Shown here piece by piece: positions 1-9,906 of a DNA stretch of 64,000 nt; position 1 is the first letter of the stretch, and every line of letters starts with the position of its first letter. This stretch comes from Cacajao melanocephalus (Eukaryota > Chordata > Mammalia > Primates > Pitheciidae): positions 1-64,000 of the forward strand of contig CAUYLG010048188.1 of NCBI GenBank assembly GCA_963573385.1. Reading direction: 5' to 3'. A model generated the notes under the pieces. The model was given only the letters and a program-made list of their open reading frames with translations. It had not been told where the DNA came from and did no database searches. Made by a program: the position numbers and the translations under genes.

Positions 1-287
1 TGCTGTTCTCCTTGTGGGGATGGGACCAGCCAAGCCTGACTCAAAGGGCACCCAGTTGCGCGCATACTCCGCACCGAGAAGTGCTGCGCCGTGCTGGGGT
101 GCCGGCAAAACAGCAACGCCAGCCAAAAGAGTCGTGCCGGCGACACGTGTGGCTCCTCCGCCGAGAATCTCCCAGCCTGTGGTCCAAAGAAATTCGTCTG
201 AAATTGCGGCATCCACTCGCTCTCTACGCTTTCACTGGAAGCTACAATCCTGAGCTGTTGTTAATTGGCCATCTTAGATCTCTCCCC
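1..287 (-). mobile_element. 5'-UTR end of a primate LINE-1, cut by left window edge
   Basis: This is a GC- and CpG-rich block in otherwise AT-rich sequence. Read on the minus strand from 287, it begins with a G-run and then carries AAGATGGCC at 275-267, about 12 nt from the element start. That matches the YY1 site position at the start of the L1 5'-UTR in both sequence and spacing. The rest of the block has the CpG density of an L1 internal promoter. The body of the L1 would lie to the left of position 1. Short open frames across it are by-products of the GC content. The subfamily is not determined. It could instead be another CpG-rich promoter or LTR, but the YY1 placement favours L1. Confidence 0.55.
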
Positions 288-591
288 ACAAAGTGAAATT
301 TTTATTGACACCTTGCATGCACTGGAATATTTAGATATTGAGGCATTATTTTTCTACTTTTCCCCAATTTCAACATTACAGTGGAAGATAACTTATACCA
401 TTATCCTGTGACCTATGAATTTATTGCTAATTTATATCAAATGAGTTCATGTCAACACACTCTTAAAGTCATTACTATTTTTGTTTTCTAGTAAAACATA
501 AGAGAAGCATTTATTGTTTTTACATTTTGTACATAAGATGTTGAATATTGCTGCCAGAATAAAAATACATATCCTGAAAATTGTATATCCC

Positions 592-770
592 TTGATATAG
601 CTTGAATGGAATCCCCAAAGTTCACGTTAGAAACTTAATCTCTAATCAACAGTGTTGAGAGATGAGACCTTTAAGATGTAATTAGGTCATGAGGAATTAA
701 TGTCATTATAAGGAGAGTGGGATTTTTCCAAAAGCAAGTTTGGTCCTGTTGCTCTCTCTCTCTCTCTTTC

Positions 771-824
<54 letters not shown>

Positions 825-985
825 CTCACCTTCCACCATGGAATAATGCAGGAAAAAGGCTCTCATCAAATGCTGGGACCTTGATATTGGACTTCCTAGC
901 CTTCAGAACTGTAAGAAGTAAATATTCTTTCTTTCTAAATTACCCAGGCGGTTGCATTCCATTATAGCAGTGCAAAATGGACCAA
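592..985 (+). mobile_element. MaLR-type solo LTR (MST/MLT1-like) with expanded CT repeat
   Basis: It opens with TTGATATAG...GGAATCCCCA, continues through a GATTAGGTCATGAGG-type box, and ends with CCTTCAGAACTGT, a degraded polyadenylation signal and TAAATTACCCAG. This is the order seen in MaLR (THE1/MST/MLT1) LTRs. The CT-rich stretch normally found in the middle of these LTRs has expanded here into a microsatellite. No internal MaLR sequence is attached, so it is a solo LTR. The exact subfamily is uncertain. Confidence 0.75.
747..817. repeat. (CT)n microsatellite with TCTG interruption
   Basis: A run of CT dinucleotides, interrupted by a short CTGT/CTGTCTGT block, lies inside the MaLR LTR. 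It appears to have grown from the LTR's own CTCTCT tract. Confidence 0.9.
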
Positions 986-2504
986 GGCATCTCATCAATT
1001 TGATGTGTTTCTGAATTGACATGAAAATCAAAATTGGCATCTCATTGGTGCTGGAAACAGCCACAGATGGCTTCTAAAACAGCACTGTGTGTTTTCATGT
1101 GGGGATTCCATTGTTTGATCCACTTTCATGAATAATTAAAAATAAATCTGTGATGCCAATAATTATAATAACCCACACCTGGCTTTACAACAGAAAACAG
1201 TGATTCCAACTCCCTAAAAGGATATAAACTTAACCGTCTCATAGATGGGAGCCACAGGAATATGCCCTAGCCTTTTTCCTATGCCCTAAAAGAAATAGCA
1301 CTTTTGTGTAATACATTTAATGAATTGTTTTACATAATTCATTCTCTTTTGATGTTCTAATTTGTATTCATTTTCACAGTTTCTGAAATTTACATATATA
1401 ATGAAGAATTATTTGAGGATACAAGAATCTTTTAAAAATCATGTTAAGAAATTTAACTAGTATTATGAGAAGAAACAGTATTTGTAATTGTGCAAAAAAT
1501 AGCATAAAACATTTATGAAGATCAATCTGCAACTTTGTCTCTGTATCCATTGAGAAGGCCTTTGCTGAGCATTTCTCTAAATTCCTTTTTCAGTTTAAGT
1601 GTCAGAATGAAAGAATGTGTCTCAGTTTAAATACAACTTCCACTCAAGAAATGGAATTAGATTTTACTCCATATGGTGTAGGCTGGTGTTGGAGTATGAA
1701 ATAAAACTTATCACAAACCATGAGAGAATTTTAAAATAAAAATGATAACAGATACTTTAAAAAACATTGAATAAAGCATGGCGTTCGAGGAGCATTTTAT
1801 AAAGAATACGTAAAACCTAATGAAGAAAAACCCACAAATGAAAATGATATGGTACAAATTAGAATGGAAACTCCTTATAATTAACATTTGCAATACTGTT
1901 ATACACCATACTATTTTTTATTGATTCCTATTTCAAAAAAGAGTAGTGGAAAGGAAATTTCATTACAAATCAGCAGGCTTGTATTTAAGTTCCAACTCAA
2001 TCATTAATAGGTATCATAATCATAGATTAATAATTTTTCTTCCCTCAATTTTCTCATTAATAATGTTAAAGTATTGTACTTGATAAGTTCTAGGGTCTTT
2101 TCCTGTTTTTTTTTTTATGTGGCTTGAAGTCTTATCTCCCTAGTTACTGAATTCCCTAAAAAAACCCTCATTTTATCATTTTTGATATCTAAAATCATTT
2201 TGCTGCTAGAGATGCATTTTAAGCTCTCTGTAAGTATCTACTAAATATAAACTCTTCTATTAAAAAATTAGAACACTTAAAAACAGCAAATAATTCATCA
2301 CACTGCAAAGTAAGACTAAAATATCATAATTAACTTAATAGTGGTTGCTCAGTACCTTTATGACAGATTTTTAACAAGTTAACTTCACAGAGAATCTATG
2401 AAACTAGTGAGAAAATTATAGTAATTGTGTTTGTAAATTTAGCATATTTGTAATCTTTTCTTGTTCTATGGTATACACAATAAATAGAGAGTAAGATGAA
2501 CTGT
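986..2504. other. AT-rich stretch without recognisable gene or repeat
   Basis: About 1.5 kb of AT-rich sequence with no long open frame, no splice-like exon pattern and no repeat I can name with confidence. Confidence 0.5.
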
Positions 2505-2800
2505 CAAAGTTAGTAGATAAATGTGTGCTTGAATCCTGACTCTATTATTTTGGTATATGACCCCCATGAGTACTTTAATTTATTTTCCCTGGCATATACT
2601 AGGCCCTAAATAAAAATTTCTCCTTTTTTTTGTCACTGATATGCTTTTTTGGGGTGAGATTTAGCTCCTTTTACTATTTGAGATACTTAATTTTCACACT
2701 GTATTTTAAGTTTCTTGAGAGTATGGATTGTGTTTTACTCACTTTCAACCCACTGCTGACATATCAAGCATTACATAAAGATTCAAGGAATATGAATTTA
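2505..2800 (+). repeat. MIR-like and LINE-2 3'-end-like fragments
   Basis: 2,505-2,620 resembles a MIR core (GAATCCTGACTCT... followed by TATGACC). 2,705-2,800 resembles the LINE-2 3' tail (TTTCTTGAGAGTATGGATTGTGTTTT... GAATATGAATTTATGAA). Both are very diverged. Confidence 0.4.
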
Positions 2801-2984
2801 TGAAAATCATATATCTATGTATCACTATTGGTGCTGTAGGGAATACAAGAATAAAAAATTTATAGTTCTTCCCTTTAAGAAAATGTATTTTATTAGTTCA
2901 TTACTTACTAGTCAAACAGTTAATCAAATTTGATCATGTAATCAGTCATATTAGTACACAACTTTAATGGTAAAACATTTTAAA

Positions 2985-3135
2985 ATAGCTTTGACTATTG
3001 AGCTTCACACCTATTAGCTGTGTGACCTAGAGGACTTCTCAACTCACTCATCTATAATATGGCACAGTGGTATTAACCCAGAGATATGCTGTGAGGGTTA
3101 AATGATCTAACATTTATGAAATACCTACCACATGA
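2985..3135 (+). repeat. MIR (ancient tRNA-derived SINE)
   Basis: TTAGCTGTGTGACCTAGAGG followed by a CTCATCTATAA-type box and GAGGGTTAAATGATCTAACA reproduces the MIR core order (tgtgacctt..., cctcatctgtaaaatg, ggattaaatga). Sense is plus. Confidence 0.65.
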
Positions 3136-3182
3136 TTGAGATTTCAGCTTTGGCTTTTGGCACTACTTGTACAAATTTACTG

Positions 3183-3183
<1 letters not shown>

Positions 3184-3219
<36 letters not shown>
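3184..3219. repeat. (AC)18 microsatellite
   Basis: Uninterrupted AC dinucleotide run of about 18 units. Confidence 0.97.
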
Positions 3220-3221
<2 letters not shown>

Positions 3222-3374
3222 TTTAAAGTCAGTTCTTTGGGGGAATTCTTATTTGTGCTATTGTAATAAAAGTAAGAAAAGTCTTGGTAATAAGGTACCC
3301 AAGGAAGAGTGTAATGACATGATTTTTCACACTAGTAGAAGGCCAAGGGGTAATATAATTGGTAATAAAAATAG

Positions 3375-3595
3375 GTAACATTTATAAAGTATTCATTTCA
3401 TGTTAGGGAATATTCTAAGCACTTTTTGTAGAATAACTCATTTAACCTTTACAATAGCACCATAGGAAATTTTAAGCATCCTTATTTTTACAGGTAAAGA
3501 AAACCAGGCAGTGGTTAAGTGGTGAAGGCTGAATTCACACTCAGACATTTTGATTCCATGCTCACAACCACTATACTATGTTATCTAACTACAAA
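3375..3595 (-). repeat. MIR-like fragment, antisense
   Basis: It contains, in order, ATTCTAAGCACTTT, AACTCATTTAACC, a CCTTATTTTTACAGG-like box and AACCACTATACTATG. This is the reverse complement order of a MIR. Divergence is high. Confidence 0.5.
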
Positions 3596-4100
3596 AAGAA
3601 ACAAAGTAAATTAGAGAGAAAAAAGGTCCACTAGTTTACCTGCAAATAAATTTTTTTAATCAGAATATATAAAGAGTAGAAATGTATAACTAGAATTTGT
3701 AAACTCATAAAACCTGATGATAAATAAAAGACAGAAAGGATTCCAATTATCCTTTCTGCTTAAATTTCTACTCAAATCTACACCACTTTTGGTGTTTTAT
3801 GCTATGAGAAGTGTTTCAGCTATAAGTAAAAACTCTGTTATTTGGATGCTAATTACTCAATGCCAACAAAGAACATATTCTTTGATCCTAACAACATTTC
3901 TTGATCACAGTTTGTTAGAAACCATTCTTTATATCATTTGCTGACAAATTATGGGATGGTAGAGATTACATAGACAAGTTAAAAAGTTTAATAAGCCATG
4001 TAAAAGACAATGAATCCTTAATTAATTAATTAATTTGCTATTACTATATCTAGTATGTTTTTTTGTTGTTGTTGTTTTATTATTGTGATATGGCATTTGG

Positions 4101-4468
4101 GACACTTTGTCCTGGCTGCTGTAATTAAATGCCATAGATTGGATAATTTATGAACAGTAGAAACTTATTTCTCATAGTTCTGGAAGCTGGGAAGTCGAAG
4201 ATCAAAGTGCCAGCAGATTTAGTGTCTAGTGAGGGCCTGCTTCCTGGTTCAGAATTTGCACACACACGCTTGCTGTGTTCTCAAATGGTGGAAGGGGTGA
4301 GGGGTCTCCCTCAGGCCTCTTTTATAAAAATACAAATTCCCTTCATAAGGGCCTTACCTTCATGACCTAATCACCTCCCAAAGGCTCCACCTCCTAACAA
4401 TATTTATTTTTGTGATACAACTTCAACATATGAATGGAAGGAAGGCAAAAACATTCAGACCATAGCAG
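4101..4468 (-). mobile_element. MLT1-type MaLR LTR, minus strand
   Basis: It reads as the reverse complement of an MLT1-family LTR: GGCTGCTGTAATTAAATGCC, TTATTTCTCATAGTTCTGG, GACCTAATCACCTCCCAAAGG and a terminal ACATTCAGACCATAGCA. No internal sequence is attached. It faces a second, plus-strand LTR of the same type at 4,721-5,080. Confidence 0.8.
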
Positions 4469-4720
4469 AGACATTTAGATACCAGTTTAAATGCTCTACA
4501 ATGACACTCATCATTTACTTTTTACACACTGTCATCTATCAAGGTGCTGGGCCACAAAGCAAGTGTATTTTCTACATAAAATAAAAGAGCATAGGTGGCT
4601 GATAGCCTGGGAAAGACAGAGAGAACTAAAAGCGCCAGCCTGCCTGCCACTGTCAGCTGTGTGAGAGAACAAAGCAAATTCATCCGTCATCATTACTATA
4701 ACTTTTATTGCAAAAATGTT

Positions 4721-5080
4721 GGTATGTACTGAATTGTGTCTCTCCCAAATTGTGTATGTGGAAGTCCTAACTCCCAAGTATTTAGAGATGGAAGCTTTGA
4801 GAGGTGATTAGGGTTACCAAGGTAATGATCTCATGATGAGATTAGTGGCTTTACAATTACAGGAAGAGATGGGGATCACTCTGTCCACCATGTTAGGGCA
4901 GACACAGTGAGAAGGTGGATGTCTTCAAGCCAGGAGGAGAGCCCTCACCAGGAATTAAACCAGCCAGCATCTTGATCTTGGCCTTCCCAGACTCCAGAAT
5001 TGTGAGGAATAAATGTCTTTTACTTAAACCACTCAGTCTATGGTATTTCATTAGAGCAGCCAAACTAGATAAGTACAGAT
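4721..5080 (+). mobile_element. MLT1-type MaLR LTR, plus strand
   Basis: It opens with TACTGAATTGTGTCTCTCCC and contains GAGGTGATTAGG, CCATGTTAGGGCAGACACAG, CCTTCCCAGACTCCAGAATTG with an AATAAA polyadenylation signal, and AAACCACTCAGTCTATGG. This is the standard MLT1 order. The opposite-strand translation of this copy is clearly related to the plus-strand translation of the copy at 4,101-4,468, confirming common origin in inverted orientation. Confidence 0.8.
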
Positions 5081-6479
5081 TTATGCTTATAACTGAGGGC
5101 AATCAACCTAAGTGCAGAGTCAGGAAGACTGGAATGAGATAGTTTCTCACCAATAGTCCATTATTAGAAACTGAGCTTACAGCATGTAAGGGACAAGGCA
5201 AAGCTGAACAATTTTAGGGTCTTTGTTAAATGTAACGAGGTCTAGGAAAACATTTGGCTGACTTACAGAATGCCCCCCACCCCAAAGCAGGAACTACATA
5301 AAAGCTGTTGAAACACTAACCAAATTATAGCCAATATCAGGCCATGAGCTACAACAGTGATTGAAGCTCCCTTCTCTGTTCTCACTCAATGACCCTGCTC
5401 TCTCAATTCTAATTTTCTGCTACTGATCAAGACTACAGGAAGCAGGAATTCCTTGAGATTCTCCCGATACCCAACTTAAAAAAAAAAAGTACTTATCTCA
5501 AATACAACTTTTCCAAAGTAAAAGTTTATATTGATCATTTATTTTTAGTATAACAACCTCCCTTGTGCATCATACATATTAAAACCTCACTCATGACTGA
5601 AAAAGGTTTTCAAGAAATGTTATCAGGTAAAACAGTTTGTAGGTCACAGCCTTATAGAGCCTCATTACTTTTCATGCTACAAATTGTCAATATTTTCAGT
5701 CATTGCAGTTGAGGTAAAATCTCAGGCAAATAACATCATAATTTTCCCACTTAGGCAAAGTATTTCATTACTGCAAGAAAGTACATTTGAACATGACTGC
5801 CAAGCTTGAAAAAAATTCATTTGAGAGTATTAGCGGGTAGATCTTTAGAACTGAGTCATTGAGGAGTATGCTGAGAAGTTAAGGGATAGCCTCAAGATTA
5901 AAACATGAGTGGGCTAACATCAGCGCCGACACGCTTATTTTTTTTTTAGTACTTCATCTTGAAGCAAAATAAAATACATAAAATTTCTCAAATATCTATG
6001 TTTTCTGTATTTCATTATAAATTCAAAGAAAATCATTAGCATAAATATACAACAAAGATAAATGTCTTACCAGAATAGTTGCAATTAACAGTATAAAATA
6101 GGAATTTATTTTTCTTTAGAGGCACTCAGTAAAATAATGCTTTGCCCATATTATTTTATTTGTAATATGAATTACAAAACAAGACAAAGGTTTGCTGGCA
6201 TAATAATCAATATTGTTAAGTGTCACCAATTTGATCTATAAATTTCACGCAGTAGGTGTCCTCATTTTGTAGCAATTATGAAGCTGGTTTTACCATTTAT
6301 ATTAAATTATTTTTAGTGTATTATAATGAAAACAACTTTGAAAAGAGAAAAGTTGAAGAATTTATACCACCTCATTTAAAGATTAATTTAAAAGATATAT
6401 TAAACAGGATAAGGTGTTATTAAATCCTAGTTATACAACTGCATTTGTGGAACAACAATAGATGCACACATATGTGAAA
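5081..6479. other. AT-rich unassigned stretch
   Basis: No open frame of note, no RNA gene and no repeat I can name. Short A- and T-runs only. Confidence 0.5.
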
Positions 6480-7812
6480 ATTAATTAAAATTAATTCATA
6501 TTCTGGGGAAATTCAGTGGAGAATGAACTATCTTTTAAATCAATGGTGCTGGAACACAGACACTCATAGGCAAAAAATAAAAAATGTCGGGTGTGGTGGC
6601 TCAAGCCTGTAATCTCAGCTCTTTGGGAGGCTGAGGCAGGTGGATCACTAGGTCAGGAGTTCAAGACCAACCTGGCCAGTATGGTGAAACTCCATCTCTA
6701 CTAATAATACAAAAATTACCCAGGTGTGGTGTTGCCCACCTGTAATCTCAGCTACTTGGAAGGCTGAGACAGAGGTTGCAGTGAGAGCCATCATCGCACC
6801 ACTGCATTCCAGCCTGGGTGACATAGTGAGATTCCATCTCAAAAAATAATAATAAAAATAAAATAAAAATAAAAAATAAAAAACCTCAATCCATATGTCA
6901 TATCACATAAAAATTAATTCAAAGTGGATCATAGACCCAAATGTAAAACCTAAAACTATAAAACTTGATAAAAGAAATATCAAAAAACATCTTTATAAAC
7001 TTGGGTTAGGAAAAGATTCCTCAGCTACAACACCAAAGCTCAATCAATAAAGAAACCACCCTCGAATCTCAATAAAAATAAAATAACCTTTTAAAAGTGG
7101 ACAAAACATTTAACAGATACTTTATCAAAGAAGATATTTAGATTGCAGATAAGCTCCTGAAAAGTCATTCAACATTATTTTTCATCAGGGAAATACAAAG
7201 TCAAACCACAATTAGATTCCATTACATACCTGTTAAAATTTAGAAAGACTGATCATATCAAGTGTTGGTAGGAATGTGGGACAATATTCTCCCACCATAT
7301 GACACAGCCATTCTACACCCATATATCTTATTAAATTGAATAATAAAATGAACTGTTCAAAGACTTACACATAAATGTTCACAACAGATCTATTTATCAT
7401 ATCCCCAAACTGGAAGCCCATTAAGAAGTCAATGGATAAACTAATTGTTATATATTCACTCTATAGAATACTTGGCTATAATAGAAAAGAATACTATGGA
7501 CACCTGCAACAACATAGATGAATCTCAAAATATTTATGCTAAATGAAAGAAAACAGATGAAAAATGAACCCTGCATGATTTTATTAATATAAAATTTAAG
7601 AAAATGCAAATGAATCTTCCATGATAGAAAGCAGGTTAATAGTTGTCTAGGGATTATTAAGGATTTGAAGAATATTTGAGGGGTAGTAAATATGTTATCT
7701 TGGTTGTGGTGATGGTTTTGCTGGTGTAGACGTAACTCAACATTTATTGTTTTCTAAAATGTACGTTTTATTTTATGTCAATTGTTATCTAAATAAATAT
7801 TTTTTGAAAAGG
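6480..7812 (+). mobile_element. Old LINE-1 fragment (3' end of ORF2 and 3'-UTR)
   Basis: Decayed L1 sequence collinear with the end of ORF2: AATGGTGCTGGAACACAGAC, a lysine-rich block (TTTTAAAAGTGGACAAAACA), AAAGAAGATATTTAGATTGC and TGAATCTCAAAATATT. It ends with a short 3'-UTR and an AATAAATATTTTTTGAAAA tail. An Alu interrupts it at 6,586-6,883. The reading frame is lost. The form suggests an L1M-age element. Confidence 0.8.
6586..6883 (+). mobile_element. Alu element inside the L1
   Basis: A dimeric Alu on the plus strand: GGGTGTGGTGGCTCAAGCC start, GGCCAGTATGGTGAAACTCC, a middle A-rich linker, GCACCACTGCATTCCAGCC, and an imperfect A-rich tail (AAAATAATAATAAAAATAAA). A short block is missing after GGCTGAGACAG in the right arm. 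It interrupts L1 sequence on both sides, so it is younger than the L1. Confidence 0.93.
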
Positions 7813-8340
7813 AAATGAAGATTTTATTTACCAGGGATAGATCTTCTCCTAATCTTAAATACAAAGCTAAGCGTATTTGAGGCTTTCTGTTCAATCTTAG
7901 GCAATTCATCATCCTGTGGTTGGCTGCAGCAACAAATACAGTCTTGAATAAGAAATTAGAATGTGTTCAGTCAAAACAGACAAATTTTGATGAAACCCCA
8001 AAATGACTGGCTTCCCAGAGATGAGGTAGTTTTCTCACACTCCACCTCATCTCTCATGGCCACATACTTCCATGGATGGGCTGGCTTTGGCATGGTTGGT
8101 GGATGAGCCTGAGAATCTAGTCTTCTTCCATGATGTTGTGCTGCATGTTGTGTTGTTGTCCATGAAGTTCTTTAAAGCAATAAATCTATCATATCTGGTG
8201 AGTTTGCTTGCCTATTAGAAGCCAAGACCCATACTGTTTGTTGACTAAAGTAAGCAATGCATATACTTATTCATGTATTTCTTAATCATTTCTGTCATTC
8301 CCTATTGAGTTCTTAGTGCAGTTGAATAGTTATTTTCCTA
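7813..8340. other. Unassigned stretch
   Basis: No gene or nameable repeat. It contains mixed-composition sequence with a short direct CATGATGTTG/GCATGTTGTG-like block around 8,130-8,150. Confidence 0.45.
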
Positions 8341-8697
8341 TGATGGACAGTTTTATATGTCAATTTGGCTAGGCTACAGTCCCCAGTTTTTCAATCAAAC
8401 ATTAATCTAGCCATTGCTGTTATTTTGTAGTTGTGATCAAAGCCCATAGTCAGTGACTTAAAAAAAAAGAAGATTATCTTAAAAAGAATTCAGGTAGGTT
8501 TGATTCAAATCAGTTGAAGGCCCTAGGAGCAGAGTTGTGGTTTCTCTGGAGAGTAAATGGTACTCAAGAATAGAAGTTTCAGTTAATATTTGAGAATTCT
8601 AGCCTGTCCTTCCTGATGGGTCATCCAACAGATTTCAAACTTGCCTTGCCAGTCTTCACATGGTATATGCTAATTCTTTTAAATAAATTGCATTACA

Positions 8698-8806
8698 TAC
8701 GTGTGTGTGTGTATGTATGTACACATATATGTATATGCACGTATATATACACACACATATATGCATATGTATATGCAGATATAGATATACACACACACAC
8801 ACACAC
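8698..8806. repeat. Compound GT/TATG/CA microsatellite
   Basis: GTGTGTGTGTGT, ATGTATGTA, CATATATGTATATG and ACACACACACACAC blocks in succession, at the AT-rich 3' end of the LTR. Confidence 0.9.
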
Positions 8807-9142
8807 TCAGCCCTTCATATTAATGGGTTCTAAATCTGTAGATTCAAGCAACCATTGGATAAATAAAATTTGGAAAAAAAGTGCATCCGTACTGAACACC
8901 TGCACTTTTTGTTTCTTGTGTTATTCCCTAAATGATACAATGTAATGACCATTTACGTAGCATTTACATTATATTTAATATTATAAGTGTTCTAGAAATA
9001 ATGTAAAGTAGAGGGGAGGATGTGCATAGATTATACACAAATACTACACCATTTTATATCAGGGACTTGAGATTCAAAGATTTTGGTATCTCAAGGAGGT
9101 CCTGGAACCAAGCCTCCATTGATACTCCCGTGACTGTGTTTA
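8807..9142. mobile_element. MER2-like (Tigger family) non-autonomous DNA transposon
   Basis: About 335 bp resembling MER2. It contains TCAGCCCTTCATATTAATGG and ATTCAAGCAACCATTGG near the left end; ACTGAACACCTGCACTTTTT and ATTCCCTAAATGATACAATG internally; and GGAGGTCCTGGAACCAAGCC followed by CCGTGACTGTG at the right. The length fits MER2, and it sits next to TA dinucleotides as expected for Tigger insertion. It splits the MLT2-type LTR. Confidence 0.7.
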
Positions 9143-9539
9143 CATATATCTTTCTTGTTCTGTTTCTCTGGCGAAACTTGAACAGATACATTCCCAAATT
9201 CTGTAAATATGAATATTTTGGCTTAAGCCAGTAGTGTTTACATAAAGTAATATACACTGCTGTACACTGTAGTAGACCATTATTCTGTGGGTGTTTTTCT
9301 GTCTTTTTAAAAATTACTTTTGGAGTTCATTATTTCTACTTTTTAAATAAAATTTGCTTAGTTTTCTATGTATCTGCTTTTAATTTAGTCCAGAGATTTC
9401 ATTTAACCTGTAAAAAGAAAATAAAGTTTCAGGACCTCCCAAATTTATTATGCCAAAGGGAAAAGCTAAACCCTGGAAGCTGATTCATACAACACAACAG
9501 GTTTTCTTCTCTGGTGCACAACCATTGCTTCCTAATCTT

Positions 9540-9906
9540 TGTGTTGAGATGTTTTATATTAAGCAGACTCGCCATTCTTTATTCAAACCTGGGCTAAATC
9601 ACATGGGATAGAGAATCTTATAACTCTTACCTCTTTAGAAGAGAATGTTAAGCAACCCCCTTAGAGTATAATCAATAGTAGCTAATCAAAACTTGTATTT
9701 GTATATGAGCCTTTGAGTGGAAAATGTAATTCTGTTCAGCACCTCCATTTTGCCTGTATAAATTATCCCCATTTTCACCCACACTGGGAACATTGAGCAT
9801 CATTCTTTGCTATGGCTCTGTTCCCCCAGATGGCTGCCCTCACACTTTGTGCTTGAATAAACTCTCTTTAAATTATTCTGAGCTTTTCAGTTATTTTATG
9901 TTGGCA
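9540..9906 (+). mobile_element. Probable solo LTR, family not identified
   Basis: The organisation is LTR-like on the plus strand: a CCTCCATTTTGCC block, a TATAAATTATCC promoter-like box near 9,757, then TGCTTGAATAAACTCTC (polyadenylation signal) and a T-rich end. There is no gag/pol sequence. I cannot name the family. Confidence 0.45.

Larger units (their letters stand above)
8341..9190 (+). mobile_element. MLT2-type ERV-L LTR, split by a microsatellite and a DNA element
   Basis: The 5' part (8,341-8,695) follows an MLT2 LTR: GGCTAGGCTACAGTCCCCAG, ATCAAACATTAATCTAG, GTTGAAGGCCCTAGGAGCAG and a degraded AATAAATTG signal. The 3' terminus is found only after 9,143, as TCTTGTTCTGTTTCTCTGG ending in AACAGATACA at 9,190. 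Between them lie a TG/TATG/CA microsatellite and a MER2-like DNA element, so the LTR was interrupted after insertion. It is solo, with no ERV-L internal region. Confidence 0.75.

Noticed and set aside
12..296. Overlapping open frames of 94 and 79 codons at the left edge
   Set aside because: They sit in CpG-rich L1 5'-UTR-like DNA, have no domain, and are antisense to the L1; open by composition.
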